Below are positions 34,944 to 42,731 of a DNA stretch of 64,000 bases, in pieces. The stretch comes from Sphaerisporangium sp040683095 (GTDB lineage Bacteria > Actinomycetota > Actinomycetes > Streptosporangiales > Streptosporangiaceae). The first letter of the stretch is position 1, and the number at the start of each line of letters is the position of its first letter. Position numbers and translations under genes: made by a program. The DNA lies in contig NZ_JBFBCI010000023.1 of the NCBI RefSeq assembly GCF_040683095.1, forward strand, positions 53,044-117,043, read 5' to 3'. Under the pieces are notes generated by a model. It saw nothing but the letters and a program-made list of their open reading frames with translations, was not told the DNA's origin and searched no databases.

Positions 34944-35552
34944 ATGAACGCGCGACACACCGTCCTTGCGCTGGTCGTGGCCATGGCAGCCACGGCGTGC
35001 GGCGGGAACGCCGCCGACCCGGCCCCGACGGCGGCCACGGCGCCAGTGGGCCCGACCGCCACCCAGGCCACCGATCAGGCCACTCAGCCCGCTACTCAGG
35101 CCGCCACTCAGCCCGCCGCGCACCCGACCGAGTCCAGTCCCCCGGGCGACATCCCGGACGACACCGTCTTCCTCCCGTTCCGGCCACAGGGCCAGGGGTA
35201 CGAGGTGAAGATCCCGGAGGGGTGGGAGCGCACCGACCTGCCCACCGGCGCGAGCTTCTCCGACAAGCTGAACAGCGTCCGGATCGAGATCGGCCCGCCG
35301 TCCGACCCGCCCGGGATCGAGCGGGTGGACCAGAAGAAGGTCAGCCGCAAGGGCGGCGAGGCCGAGCTGACCCGTTACCGCGTCGACAGCGCGCCGGACC
35401 CGGTGACGAACAAGGTCATCAGGGACGAGGTCGAGCGGTACGTCTTCACCAAGGGCGGGCGCCGGGCGGTGCTCACGCTGACCGGGCCGGTCGGCGCCGA
35501 CAACGTCGACCCCTGGCGGACGGTCTCCGACTCGTTCCGGTGGACATCATGA
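34944..35552 (+). CDS. Lipoprotein of unknown function linked to ABC exporter
   Basis: A 202-aa predicted lipoprotein. The signal peptide ends with a lipobox-like ATAC (Cys at residue 19). A low-complexity Thr/Gln/Pro/Ala linker with ATQ-type repeats follows (about 30-65). The folded domain (75-202) reads YEVKIPEGWERTDLPTGASF and FSDKLNSVRIEIG, a form common in actinobacterial surface lipoproteins with a PsbP/Mog1-like look, though I do not claim the family. Its stop overlaps the next ATG (ATGA), so it is made together with the ABC ATPase and may be an extracytoplasmic part or sensor of that exporter. Confidence 0.75.
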   Translation: MNARHTVLALVVAMAATACGGNAADPAPTAATAPVGPTATQATDQATQPATQAATQPAAHPTESSPPGDIPDDTVFLPFRPQGQGYEVKIPEGWERTDLPTGASFSDKLNSVRIEIGPPSDPPGIERVDQKKVSRKGGEAELTRYRVDSAPDPVTNKVIRDEVERYVFTKGGRRAVLTLTGPVGADNVDPWRTVSDSFRWTS

Positions 35553-36202
35553 TCCTCCAGGCGGACGAGCTCTACCGCTTCTACCGCTCCGGCGACGAGG
35601 AGACGCGCGCGCTGCGCGGGGTCTCGCTGAACGTCGACGAGGGGGAGGTCGTCGCGATCAGCGGCCCGTCCGGCTCTGGCAAGTCGACGCTGCTGAACTG
35701 CGTCGCGGGCCTGGACGACCCGGACGGCGGCACGGTGCGGATCTCCGGCGAGCGGGTGAGCCACCGGAGCGAGGCCGACAAGGCGCGGCTGCGGGCGCGG
35801 CTGGTGGGCGTGGTGTTCCAGAGCGGCAACCTCATCGAGCACCTCACGGTCGCGCAGAACGCGCGGCTCGCGCAGAGCCTGGCCGCACGGCCCGACCCCG
35901 CCCATATGGCCGAGACGCTCGACCGGCTGGGCATCGCCACGCTGGCGGACGCCTGGCCCAGCCGCCTCTCGGGAGGCGAGGCGGCCCGCGCGGCGCTGGC
36001 CGTCGCGATGGCCTGCAAGCCCGTCCTGCTGGTGGCCGACGAGCCCACGGGGGAACTGGACGCGGGCAACGAGGCGTCCGTCCTGAGCCTGATCAAGGAC
36101 CAGGCGTGCTACGGGGTCGCCGTCGTGATCGCCTCGCACAGCGCGGCCGTCCACCGTGTCGCCGACCGCGTCGTCCGCATCGCCGACGGGCGGGTGGCGT
36201 GA
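35549..36202 (+). CDS. ABC exporter ATP-binding protein 1 (MacB/LolD type)
   Basis: A 217-aa ATPase. Walker A is GPSGSGKST, signature LSGGEAAR, Walker B VLLVADEPTGELD, switch His in IASHS. Start ATG 35549 is fixed by the 4-bp overlap with the lipoprotein gene. It is one of two consecutive, different ATPases that precede a single FtsX-type permease of 860 aa, so the exporter may use a heterodimeric ATPase. Cargo is unknown; such systems move lipids, lipoproteins or antimicrobial peptides, or transmit mechanical signals. Confidence 0.9.
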   Translation: MILQADELYRFYRSGDEETRALRGVSLNVDEGEVVAISGPSGSGKSTLLNCVAGLDDPDGGTVRISGERVSHRSEADKARLRARLVGVVFQSGNLIEHLTVAQNARLAQSLAARPDPAHMAETLDRLGIATLADAWPSRLSGGEAARAALAVAMACKPVLLVADEPTGELDAGNEASVLSLIKDQACYGVAVVIASHSAAVHRVADRVVRIADGRVA

Positions 36203-36876
36203 TGGGCGTGACGGGCGTGACGGGCGTGATGGGCAGGGCCGTCGTGACCTGCCAGGACGTCGCCCGCACCTACGGCAGGGGAAGCAAGGCCGTGGTCGCC
36301 GTCCACGGCGTGAGCTGCACCCTGGCCCCCGGCGACCAGGTCGCTCTGATGGGCCCGTCCGGGTCGGGCAAGACCACGCTGCTCCATCTGCTCGCGGGCC
36401 TGGACCGGCCGACGACCGGGACCGTCGCGTGGCCCGAGCTGGACGACCGGCCCCGGGGCCGCGTCGGCGTCGTCTTCCAGGGGCCCAGCCTGCTCCCTCC
36501 GCTGGACGCCGCCGAGAACGTCGCCCTGCCCCTGCTCATCGCCGGGCTCCCCGACGTCGACGCCCGGGCCATGGCGCTGCGCGCGCTGGACTCGGTGGGC
36601 ATCGGCGACCTGGCGGGCAAGCTGCCGCAGGAGCTGTCCGGCGGGCAGGCGCAGCGGGTCGCCGTCGCTCGCGTCCTGGCGGGGTCCCCGCGGCTGATCA
36701 TCGCCGACGAGCCGACCGCGCAGCTGGACTCCGCGCTCGCGGCCCGCGTGGTGGAGTTGCTCATCACCGTCGCCCGGCGGCTGACGGCCGCGCTGGTCAT
36801 CGCCACGCACGACCAGATGATCGCCGGCCTCCTGCCCATCCACTGGCGAATGCGAGACGGGGCGCTGGAATGCTGA
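36202..36876 (+). CDS. ABC exporter ATP-binding protein 2 (MacB/LolD type)
   Basis: A 224-aa ATPase with Walker A GPSGSGKTT, signature LSGGQAQRV, Walker B LIIADEPTAQLD and switch His (IATHD). ATG 36202 overlaps the preceding stop by one base (TGATG). The first residues, MGVTGVTGVMG, come from a threefold 9-bp GGCGTGA(C/T)G/G-type repeat, so the true start could be one of the later GTG/ATG codons up to 36229. It overlaps the permease start by 7 bp. It pairs with the preceding ATPase or forms its own dimer on the permease. Confidence 0.9.
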   Translation: MGVTGVTGVMGRAVVTCQDVARTYGRGSKAVVAVHGVSCTLAPGDQVALMGPSGSGKTTLLHLLAGLDRPTTGTVAWPELDDRPRGRVGVVFQGPSLLPPLDAAENVALPLLIAGLPDVDARAMALRALDSVGIGDLAGKLPQELSGGQAQRVAVARVLAGSPRLIIADEPTAQLDSALAARVVELLITVARRLTAALVIATHDQMIAGLLPIHWRMRDGALEC

Positions 36877-39452
36877 CCATCCTCTGGCTGCGCGGCCTGC
36901 TGACCCGCCGCGGCGGACGGCTCGCCGGCGCCGCCGCCGGGATCGCGCTCGCCGTGGCCCTCCCGGCCGCGCTCGGCGTGTTCCTCGCGTCCGCCAAGGC
37001 CACCATGACCACCCGCTCGGTCGCGCGTGTGGCCGTCGACTGGCAGGTCGAGGCCCAGCCGGGCGCCAAGATCTCCGTACCGATGCCCGGCACCTCGCGG
37101 CAGGTGGACTTCGCCCAGTTCGACGGCCTGGAGAACCGGCAGTCCGGGCGGACCGTCCCCACGGGGCCGGGACGGGCCCTCGGCCTGCCCGGCGACTACG
37201 CGACCGTCTTCCCCGGCCAGATGAGGCTGCTCACGGGCACCGCCTCCGGCGCCCTCCTCGCCCAGCAGACCGCCGCCAACCTGCGCGCCGTCCCCGGCTC
37301 GACGATCATCGTCCACCGGCCCGGACTCCCGGACGCCCAGGTGAAGATCGCCGGCGTGGTCGAACTGCCCGAGGCCGACTCCCTCTTCCAGCGGGTCGGC
37401 GCCCCGCCCGGCGCCCAGCCCACGGCCCCGCCGGACAACGTACTGATCCTGCCGTCGAGCGAATGGCACGCGCTGTTCGACGCGATCCCCCGCGACCGGG
37501 TGCGCACGCAGTTCCACGTGCGGCTGGACCACCGCCTGCCGCCCGACCCCGCCGACGCCTACATCAAGGTCACCGGCGCCGCCCGCAACCTGGAGGTGCG
37601 CATGGCGGGCACCGGCCTGGCCGGCGACAACCTCGGTGCCGCCCTCGGCGCGGCCCGCGAGGACGCCCTCTACTCCCAGCTCCTGTTCGTCTTCCTCGGC
37701 GTCCCGGGGGTGGTGCTCGCGATCCTGCTCACGGCGTCGATCACCCGCGTCGGCGCCGTACGGCGGGCCGCCGACCAGGCCCTGCTGCGCACGCGGGGCG
37801 CCTCGCCCGCGACCTTCCTGCGGCTCGCGCTGGCCGAGACGCTGGCCGTGGGCGTCGCCGGCGCCGTCGTGGGCCTCGGCCTGGCCGCCCTCACCGGGTG
37901 GCTGTCGCACAGCACGGCGGGCCTCGGCGGCGCGGCCGGATGGACGATCGCCAGCGCCGTGGTCGGGCTGCTGGTCGCCTGCGGCACCGTATTGCCCGCG
38001 GCGCTGCGTCCCGCGGGCGTGGTCGCCGGGCGCGCGCCGATCACCATCGGCGGACGGATGCCGGTCCCGCTGCGCTACGGGCTCGACCTCGTCCTCATCG
38101 CCGCCTCCCTGGTCGTCTTCAAGCTGACCAGCGGCACCGGCCACCAGCTCGTCCTCGTGCCCGAGGGGCTGACCCAGATCTCCGTCGACTACTGGGCCTT
38201 CGCCGGGCCGGCGTTGCTGTGGGCGGGCGCGGGCCTGCTCATGTGGCGGCTCACACGCCTGCTCCTCGGCCCCGGGCGGGCCATCGTCGCCCGGCTGTCC
38301 TCACCCCTGGCCGGCCGGCTCGCCGGGACCGTCGCGGTGTCCCTGGCCCGGCAGGCCGGGCCGCTGAGCCGCGGCGTGACCATGGCCGCCCTGGCCGTCG
38401 CCTTCGTCCTGTCCACGGCCACGTTCAACGCCACCTACCGCCGGCAGGCGCTCGTGGACGCCGTGCTGACCAACGGCGCGGACGTCACCGTGACCCGGTC
38501 CACCGCCACCGAGGCCCAGCTCTCCGCCGTCCCCGGCGTGTCGGGCGTCGAACCGCTCCAGCACGGCTTCGCCTACGTCGGATCGGACCTGCAGGACCTT
38601 TACGGCGTCCGGCCCGGGACCGTCCTGGCCGCCACCCACCTACAGGACACGTACTTCCCCGGGGACACCGCCGCCGGGGCCGTCAAGAAGCTGGCCGCTC
38701 GCCCCGACGCCCTGCTGGTCAGCCAGGAGACGGTCAACGACTTCCAACTGCGCCCCGGAGACCTCCTCAGGCTGCGGACGCAGGACGGGCGGATCGTCCC
38801 GTTCCACTACGCCGGCATCGTCACCGAGTTCCCCACCGCCCCCCGCGACAGCTTCCTGGTCGCCAACGCCTCCTACCTGGCCTCCGCGTGCCCCGGCGGG
38901 TGCGGCTCGACGACCTTCCTGATCTCCACCGACGGGACCGCGCCGCATTTGGTCGCCGACCGGGTGCGGGACCGGCTCGGCCCGGACGCCGGGATCACCG
39001 ACCTGGACACCACGCGCAAGGTCGTCGGCTCCAGCCTCACGGCCGTCGATCTGTCCGGGCTCAGCGCCATCGAGCTGGGGTACGGCCTGGCGCTCGCCGC
39101 CGCGGCGACCGGGCTGCTGCTGATCCTCGGCTTCACCGAGCGGCGCCGCACGTTCGCCCTGGCCCGGGTGCTGGGCGCCCGGCCGCGCCAGCTCGGCGCC
39201 TTCATCTGGACGGAGGTCGGCCTGGTCGCGCTCGGCGCGACCGTGCTCGGCGCGGCGGCGGGGTGGGCGCTGGCGCAGATGCTCGTGGTCGTCCTCACCG
39301 GCGTGTTCGATCCGGCGCCCGATCAGCTCGCCGTCCCCTGGGGCCAGGTGGCCGCCATGGCGGCCGTGGGACTGATCGTCCTACCCGCCGCCGGAGCACT
39401 CGCCCTGCGCGCGGCCCGCCGCCCGCCACTGACCGTCTTGAGGGACCTGTGA
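36870..39452 (+). CDS. FtsX-like ABC exporter permease
   Basis: An 860-aa permease. A first membrane helix near the N-terminus (LAGAAAGIALAVALPAALGVFL) precedes a large extracytoplasmic domain (about 45-270). Helices around 275-480 form the first FtsX domain (LLFVFLGVPGVVLAILLTASI). A second extracytoplasmic domain (about 510-720) and a final FtsX domain with ARVLGARPRQLGAFIWTEVGLVALGATVLG follow. The length and duplicated design match the large actinobacterial FtsX/MacB permeases. It is coupled to both ATPase genes by overlaps and ends inside the first copy of a 30-bp tandem repeat. Confidence 0.9.
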   Translation: MLTILWLRGLLTRRGGRLAGAAAGIALAVALPAALGVFLASAKATMTTRSVARVAVDWQVEAQPGAKISVPMPGTSRQVDFAQFDGLENRQSGRTVPTGPGRALGLPGDYATVFPGQMRLLTGTASGALLAQQTAANLRAVPGSTIIVHRPGLPDAQVKIAGVVELPEADSLFQRVGAPPGAQPTAPPDNVLILPSSEWHALFDAIPRDRVRTQFHVRLDHRLPPDPADAYIKVTGAARNLEVRMAGTGLAGDNLGAALGAAREDALYSQLLFVFLGVPGVVLAILLTASITRVGAVRRAADQALLRTRGASPATFLRLALAETLAVGVAGAVVGLGLAALTGWLSHSTAGLGGAAGWTIASAVVGLLVACGTVLPAALRPAGVVAGRAPITIGGRMPVPLRYGLDLVLIAASLVVFKLTSGTGHQLVLVPEGLTQISVDYWAFAGPALLWAGAGLLMWRLTRLLLGPGRAIVARLSSPLAGRLAGTVAVSLARQAGPLSRGVTMAALAVAFVLSTATFNATYRRQALVDAVLTNGADVTVTRSTATEAQLSAVPGVSGVEPLQHGFAYVGSDLQDLYGVRPGTVLAATHLQDTYFPGDTAAGAVKKLAARPDALLVSQETVNDFQLRPGDLLRLRTQDGRIVPFHYAGIVTEFPTAPRDSFLVANASYLASACPGGCGSTTFLISTDGTAPHLVADRVRDRLGPDAGITDLDTTRKVVGSSLTAVDLSGLSAIELGYGLALAAAATGLLLILGFTERRRTFALARVLGARPRQLGAFIWTEVGLVALGATVLGAAAGWALAQMLVVVLTGVFDPAPDQLAVPWGQVAAMAAVGLIVLPAAGALALRAARRPPLTVLRDL

Positions 39453-39525
39453 AGGGATCCGTGAACCCTGGGGGACTTGTGAAGGGATCCGTGAACCCTG
39501 GGGGACTTGTGAAGGGATCCGTGCA
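39443..39525. repeat. 30-bp tandem repeat (about 2.7 copies) at the permease stop codon
   Basis: Two identical 30-bp units, beginning GAAGGGATCCGTGAACCC, occupy 39451-39480 and 39481-39510, and a partial third runs to about 39525. The block begins at the permease TGA. It is not a hairpin terminator; it looks like a recent slippage expansion. Confidence 0.8.
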
Positions 39526-39739
39526 CCTTCCGGCGCCGTGCGGCCTGAACCGTGTACCCCATGCACGGTGAGGAGCTGCAAGCTCAGTCCCTTCAAGACC
39601 GAGAAGCTGACTTAACGGTGCGCCGGTGGTCTTCCCGGGAAAGGTGCCTGCGCGCCTGGTCCCGATGGGATCTTGGACAAGTGCGTTCATCCAGGCCCAA
39701 AGGCATATTTGCCGTGACAACGATTACCGGAGTACCCCA

Positions 39740-40591
39740 ATGATCGCGAGAGCGGACACCCGGCCCCTGCCGGACCGCGGCTGGGGCACCGACCGGCACC
39801 GCTGGGACGAGGCATATCTGCCGGGCCTGAGCGTTTCCCCGGACCCGTTCCTCAAGGAATACGCCCACCTTTCCGAGGAGGCCCGCCACATGTCCCTGTG
39901 GCGCGACCTGGCGTACGGGCCCGGCGAGGCGGAGCGGCTGCAATTCTTCCCCGCGAAATCGTCCGGAGCACCCCTGCTGGTCTTCGTGCACGGCGGATAT
40001 TGGCAGGAGCTGAGCGAGGCCGATTCCACGTTCCCCGCCCCCGCTCTCGTCGCGCGCGGGGCCGCGTACGCCGCCCTCGGGTACGGCCTCGCGCCGCGAT
40101 ACCGGCTGGACGAGATCGTGGAGATGGCGCGGCGCGGAGTCCGGTGGCTGCGCCGCAACGCCACGGCGCTCGGCGTGGACGAACGGCGCATCGTCCTCGC
40201 CGGGCACTCGGCCGGCGCCCAGCTCGTCGCGATGTGCCTGGACGCCGAGCCGGTGAGCGCCGCCGTGCTGCTCAGCGGCCTCTACGAGCTGGAACCCCTG
40301 CTGCACGCCTCGATCGGCCCCGCGATCCGGCTCACGGCGGACGAGGCGGAGCGCAACAGCCCGGTACGGGCGCTGCGCCCGGGCATGCCGCCGCTGCTGG
40401 CCGTGCGGGGCGCCGACGAGCCGATCGGATTCGCCGACCAGCAGGACCACCTGGTGGCCGCGGCGCGCGCGAACGGCCTGGACGTCACCGACATGGTGGT
40501 GCCCGGCCGTCACCACTTCGACCTGCCGATGGGGCTCGCCGACCCCGCCGACCCGCTGGGCCGGGCGGTGCTGGCCCTGCTCGGCGTATGA
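39740..40591 (+). CDS. kynB: Arylformamidase (kynurenine formamidase), alpha/beta hydrolase
   Basis: A 283-aa hydrolase expected to convert N-formylkynurenine to kynurenine and formate. ATG 39740 has GGAG about 9 nt upstream. It has the oxyanion-hole motif HGGYW, the nucleophile S157 in AGHSAG, acid D226 (RGADEPIGF) and the catalytic His at 258/259 (GRHHFDL). The HGGYW and late His-His-Phe context match the kynurenine-formamidase branch of the esterase/lipase superfamily rather than the metal-dependent KynB fold. A tryptophan 2,3-dioxygenase four genes downstream on the same strand supports the role. It starts the five-gene cassette. A broader esterase is the alternative. Confidence 0.82.
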   Translation: MIARADTRPLPDRGWGTDRHRWDEAYLPGLSVSPDPFLKEYAHLSEEARHMSLWRDLAYGPGEAERLQFFPAKSSGAPLLVFVHGGYWQELSEADSTFPAPALVARGAAYAALGYGLAPRYRLDEIVEMARRGVRWLRRNATALGVDERRIVLAGHSAGAQLVAMCLDAEPVSAAVLLSGLYELEPLLHASIGPAIRLTADEAERNSPVRALRPGMPPLLAVRGADEPIGFADQQDHLVAAARANGLDVTDMVVPGRHHFDLPMGLADPADPLGRAVLALLGV

Positions 40592-40630
40592 GCCCGCACA
40601 TCGCACGACCTGGCATATGAGAGGCACGAG

Positions 40631-40650
40631 CGGTCGGCCCGGGCCGACCG
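40631..40650. promoter_or_regulatory. Perfect 20-bp palindrome upstream of the SDR gene
   Basis: The arms CGGTCGGCCC and GGGCCGACCG are exactly complementary with no spacer, 18 bp before the start codon of the SDR gene and 39 bp after the formamidase stop. It may be an operator (no spacer suits a dimeric repressor) or a hairpin that sets the ratio of formamidase to the downstream enzymes. Confidence 0.55.
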
Positions 40651-40668
40651 GCGGACAGGAGGCGTGCG

Positions 40669-41499
40669 ATGCCGGCGAGATCGCGGACGGTGCTGGTGAC
40701 CGGCGGTTCGGCCGGAATCGGACGGGCGTGCGTACGGCGGTTCGCCGCCGGAGGTGACCGGGTGTGGTTCACCTACCGCTCCGGCAGGTCCAGGGCCGAG
40801 GAACTCGTGGCCGAACTGGCCGACGCGGACGCGCAGTCGGGGGCGTTCGAGTTCGACCAGGGCGACTGGGCCAGTCACGAACAGCTTCTGGACGCGCTGC
40901 CCGGCCCCGTGGACGTGCTGGTCAACAACGCGGCCGTCGGCTCCAAGACGGTGGAGGACTACGTCCCCGGCCCCGACCACGAGCGCGTGGCCGCCTTCCT
41001 GCGCGTCAACAGCGTCGGCCCCCTGTGGCTGATCCAGCGGCTGCTGCCGGGCATGCTCGAACGCGGCTACGGCAAGGTGGTGAACGTCGCGAGCGTCGGC
41101 GGCGGCATCTCCGTGTTCCCCGGCTTCCACATCGCCGACGGCATGAGCAAGGCCGCGCTCGCCTACCTCACCCGGCAACTGGCCGCGGAGCTGGCGCACC
41201 GGCCGGTCGAGGTCTTCGCGGTCAGCCCGGGCGCGGTGGAGACGGCCATGCTGGAGGCGAGCACGCTGTCCGGGCTGACGACCGGCGAGCGGGCGGCGCT
41301 GGAGTCGCGCCTGCCCCGGGGACGGCTGCTGCAGCCCGAGGAGATCGCCGAGGTCGTGTGGTGGCTGACCGGCGACCACGCCGTGCCGCTGCACGGAGCG
41401 GTGATCGACGCGTCCATGGGCCTCGGCGTGCACCCGGGCCTGCTGACCGGCATGCCGGCCGCCGCGCCCGTGGAATCGCAACCGGAAGGCGTGCACTGA
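40669..41499 (+). CDS. Short-chain dehydrogenase/reductase with altered active site
   Basis: A 276-aa Rossmann-fold protein. The cofactor motif TGGSAGIG (residues 11-18), LVNNAAV and the catalytic-region NVASVGG (S142) and K161 are present. At the place of the catalytic Tyr of YxxxK there is Asp (D157, ADGMSK). This would disable the usual acid catalysis, so the protein may carry out a different reaction (isomerisation, binding, or use of another residue). It is the second gene of the Trp/kynurenine cassette; GGAGG is 7 nt before ATG 40669 and its stop overlaps the next start by one base. A role on the kynurenine ketone or a later aldehyde is conceivable but unproven. Confidence 0.85.
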   Translation: MPARSRTVLVTGGSAGIGRACVRRFAAGGDRVWFTYRSGRSRAEELVAELADADAQSGAFEFDQGDWASHEQLLDALPGPVDVLVNNAAVGSKTVEDYVPGPDHERVAAFLRVNSVGPLWLIQRLLPGMLERGYGKVVNVASVGGGISVFPGFHIADGMSKAALAYLTRQLAAELAHRPVEVFAVSPGAVETAMLEASTLSGLTTGERAALESRLPRGRLLQPEEIAEVVWWLTGDHAVPLHGAVIDASMGLGVHPGLLTGMPAAAPVESQPEGVH

Positions 41500-42731
41500 T
41501 GCTGTCGCGGACCGCCCGGCGGCTCGTCGCCGACGTCCCGGCGATCGCGGCGGCCCACTTCGAGGCCGAGGCCGACCCGTACCACGCCACCGACAACCCG
41601 GGTGGCCATGTCAACCTGGGCACCGCCGACAACCGCCTCGTGTGGGACCTGCTCGCCCCCCGCCTGGCGGAGGCGGGCCCGCCGCGCGCGCCCGACTGCC
41701 AGTACGGGCCGCTGCACGGCACCCCGGAGCTGCGGGCCGCGGTCGCCGCGCTGCTCGGGCCCCGCTGGAATACCATGATCGACCCGGACGACGTGGTGGT
41801 GGTCAGCGGCGCGACCGCCGCGCTGGACGTGCTCGCCACCGCGCTGTGCGACCCGGGCGAGGCCATCGTGGTGCCCGCGCCGTACTACGCGGCGTTCGAC
41901 ACCGACCTGGCGGGCCGCTCCGGCGCCCGGCTGATCCCCGCCCCGATGGACGAGGCCACCGGGTACGCCCTGGATCCGGAGGTCGTCGACCGTGTGCTGG
42001 AGACGGCGCACCGCGACGGCGTGACGGTGCGCGCCGTGGCGATCACCTCGCCGTCCAACCCGGTCGGGCACGTCCACCCCGAGCCCGTGCTGCGGGAGGT
42101 GCTGCGGGTGGCGCGGGCGCACGACGTGGACGTGATCGCCGACGAGATCTACGCCCACTCGGTGTTCGGCGCGGAGCCGTTCGTCAGCATGCTCGACCCC
42201 GCCCTCTCGGGCGACCATGCCCACCGGGTGCACGGCATCTGGGGGTTCGCCAAGGACTTCGGCCTGCCGGGCCTCAAGGTGGGCGTGCTGCACACCCGCG
42301 ACCCGGACGTGCGCGCCGCCGCCCGCGCTCTGGCGTACTTCGCGCCCGTCTCCACCCAGACCCAGGCCACGCTGACGCGGCTGCTCGACGACACGCCGTG
42401 GGTGCGGGACTTCCTCGACGAGTCGCGGCGCCGGCTCGGCCGCTCGTACTCGTCCGCCGCGGCCCTGCTGGCGGACGGCGGCATCCCGCACGTCGAGGCC
42501 GACGGCGGCTTCTCGATCTGGATCGACCTGAGCGAGCGCCTGCCCGACAAGACGGCCGAGGGCGAGCACGAGCTGTGGCGGCGGATCTTCCACTCCGCGC
42601 GGGTGAACATCCTGCCCGGCACGGTGTTCGGCTGCCCCCGGCCGGGCTGGTTCCGGCTCTGCCACTCCACGGACGCCGGCACGGTCGCCGCCGGCGTCGC
42701 CCGGCTCGCACGCATGGGAGATACGCCGTGA
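41499..42731 (+). CDS. PLP-dependent fold-type I enzyme, ACC-synthase/aminotransferase-like
   Basis: A 410-aa class I/II aminotransferase-fold protein. Its N-terminal wording (VNLGTADNRLVWDLLAPRL, then QYGPLHGTPELR) resembles 1-aminocyclopropane-1-carboxylate synthases and their fungal and bacterial relatives more than ordinary aspartate aminotransferases. PLP landmarks are VSGATAALDVLA, SPSNPVGH (Asn), DVIADEIYAHSVF (Asp/Tyr) and the Schiff-base Lys in WGFAKDFGLPGLKVG; a substrate-binding Arg is in PGWFRLCHS. In this cassette it could transaminate kynurenine or a modified derivative (kynurenic-acid-type cyclisation) or do a beta/gamma-elimination. It is coupled to its neighbours by 1-bp and 3-bp overlaps. 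Confidence 0.85.
   Translation: MLSRTARRLVADVPAIAAAHFEAEADPYHATDNPGGHVNLGTADNRLVWDLLAPRLAEAGPPRAPDCQYGPLHGTPELRAAVAALLGPRWNTMIDPDDVVVVSGATAALDVLATALCDPGEAIVVPAPYYAAFDTDLAGRSGARLIPAPMDEATGYALDPEVVDRVLETAHRDGVTVRAVAITSPSNPVGHVHPEPVLREVLRVARAHDVDVIADEIYAHSVFGAEPFVSMLDPALSGDHAHRVHGIWGFAKDFGLPGLKVGVLHTRDPDVRAAARALAYFAPVSTQTQATLTRLLDDTPWVRDFLDESRRRLGRSYSSAAALLADGGIPHVEADGGFSIWIDLSERLPDKTAEGEHELWRRIFHSARVNILPGTVFGCPRPGWFRLCHSTDAGTVAAGVARLARMGDTP

Noticed and set aside
32626..39452. Bce-type peptide-sensing module (kinase, regulator, exporter)
   Set aside because: The kinase has a large extracytoplasmic sensor domain, unlike intramembrane-sensing BceS, and there are two ATPases and a lipoprotein.
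39443..39525. Possible CRISPR-like array
   Set aside because: Units are contiguous without spacers; the other 30-33 bp repeats (43641-43755, 57205-57330) are likewise tandem, so these are minisatellites.
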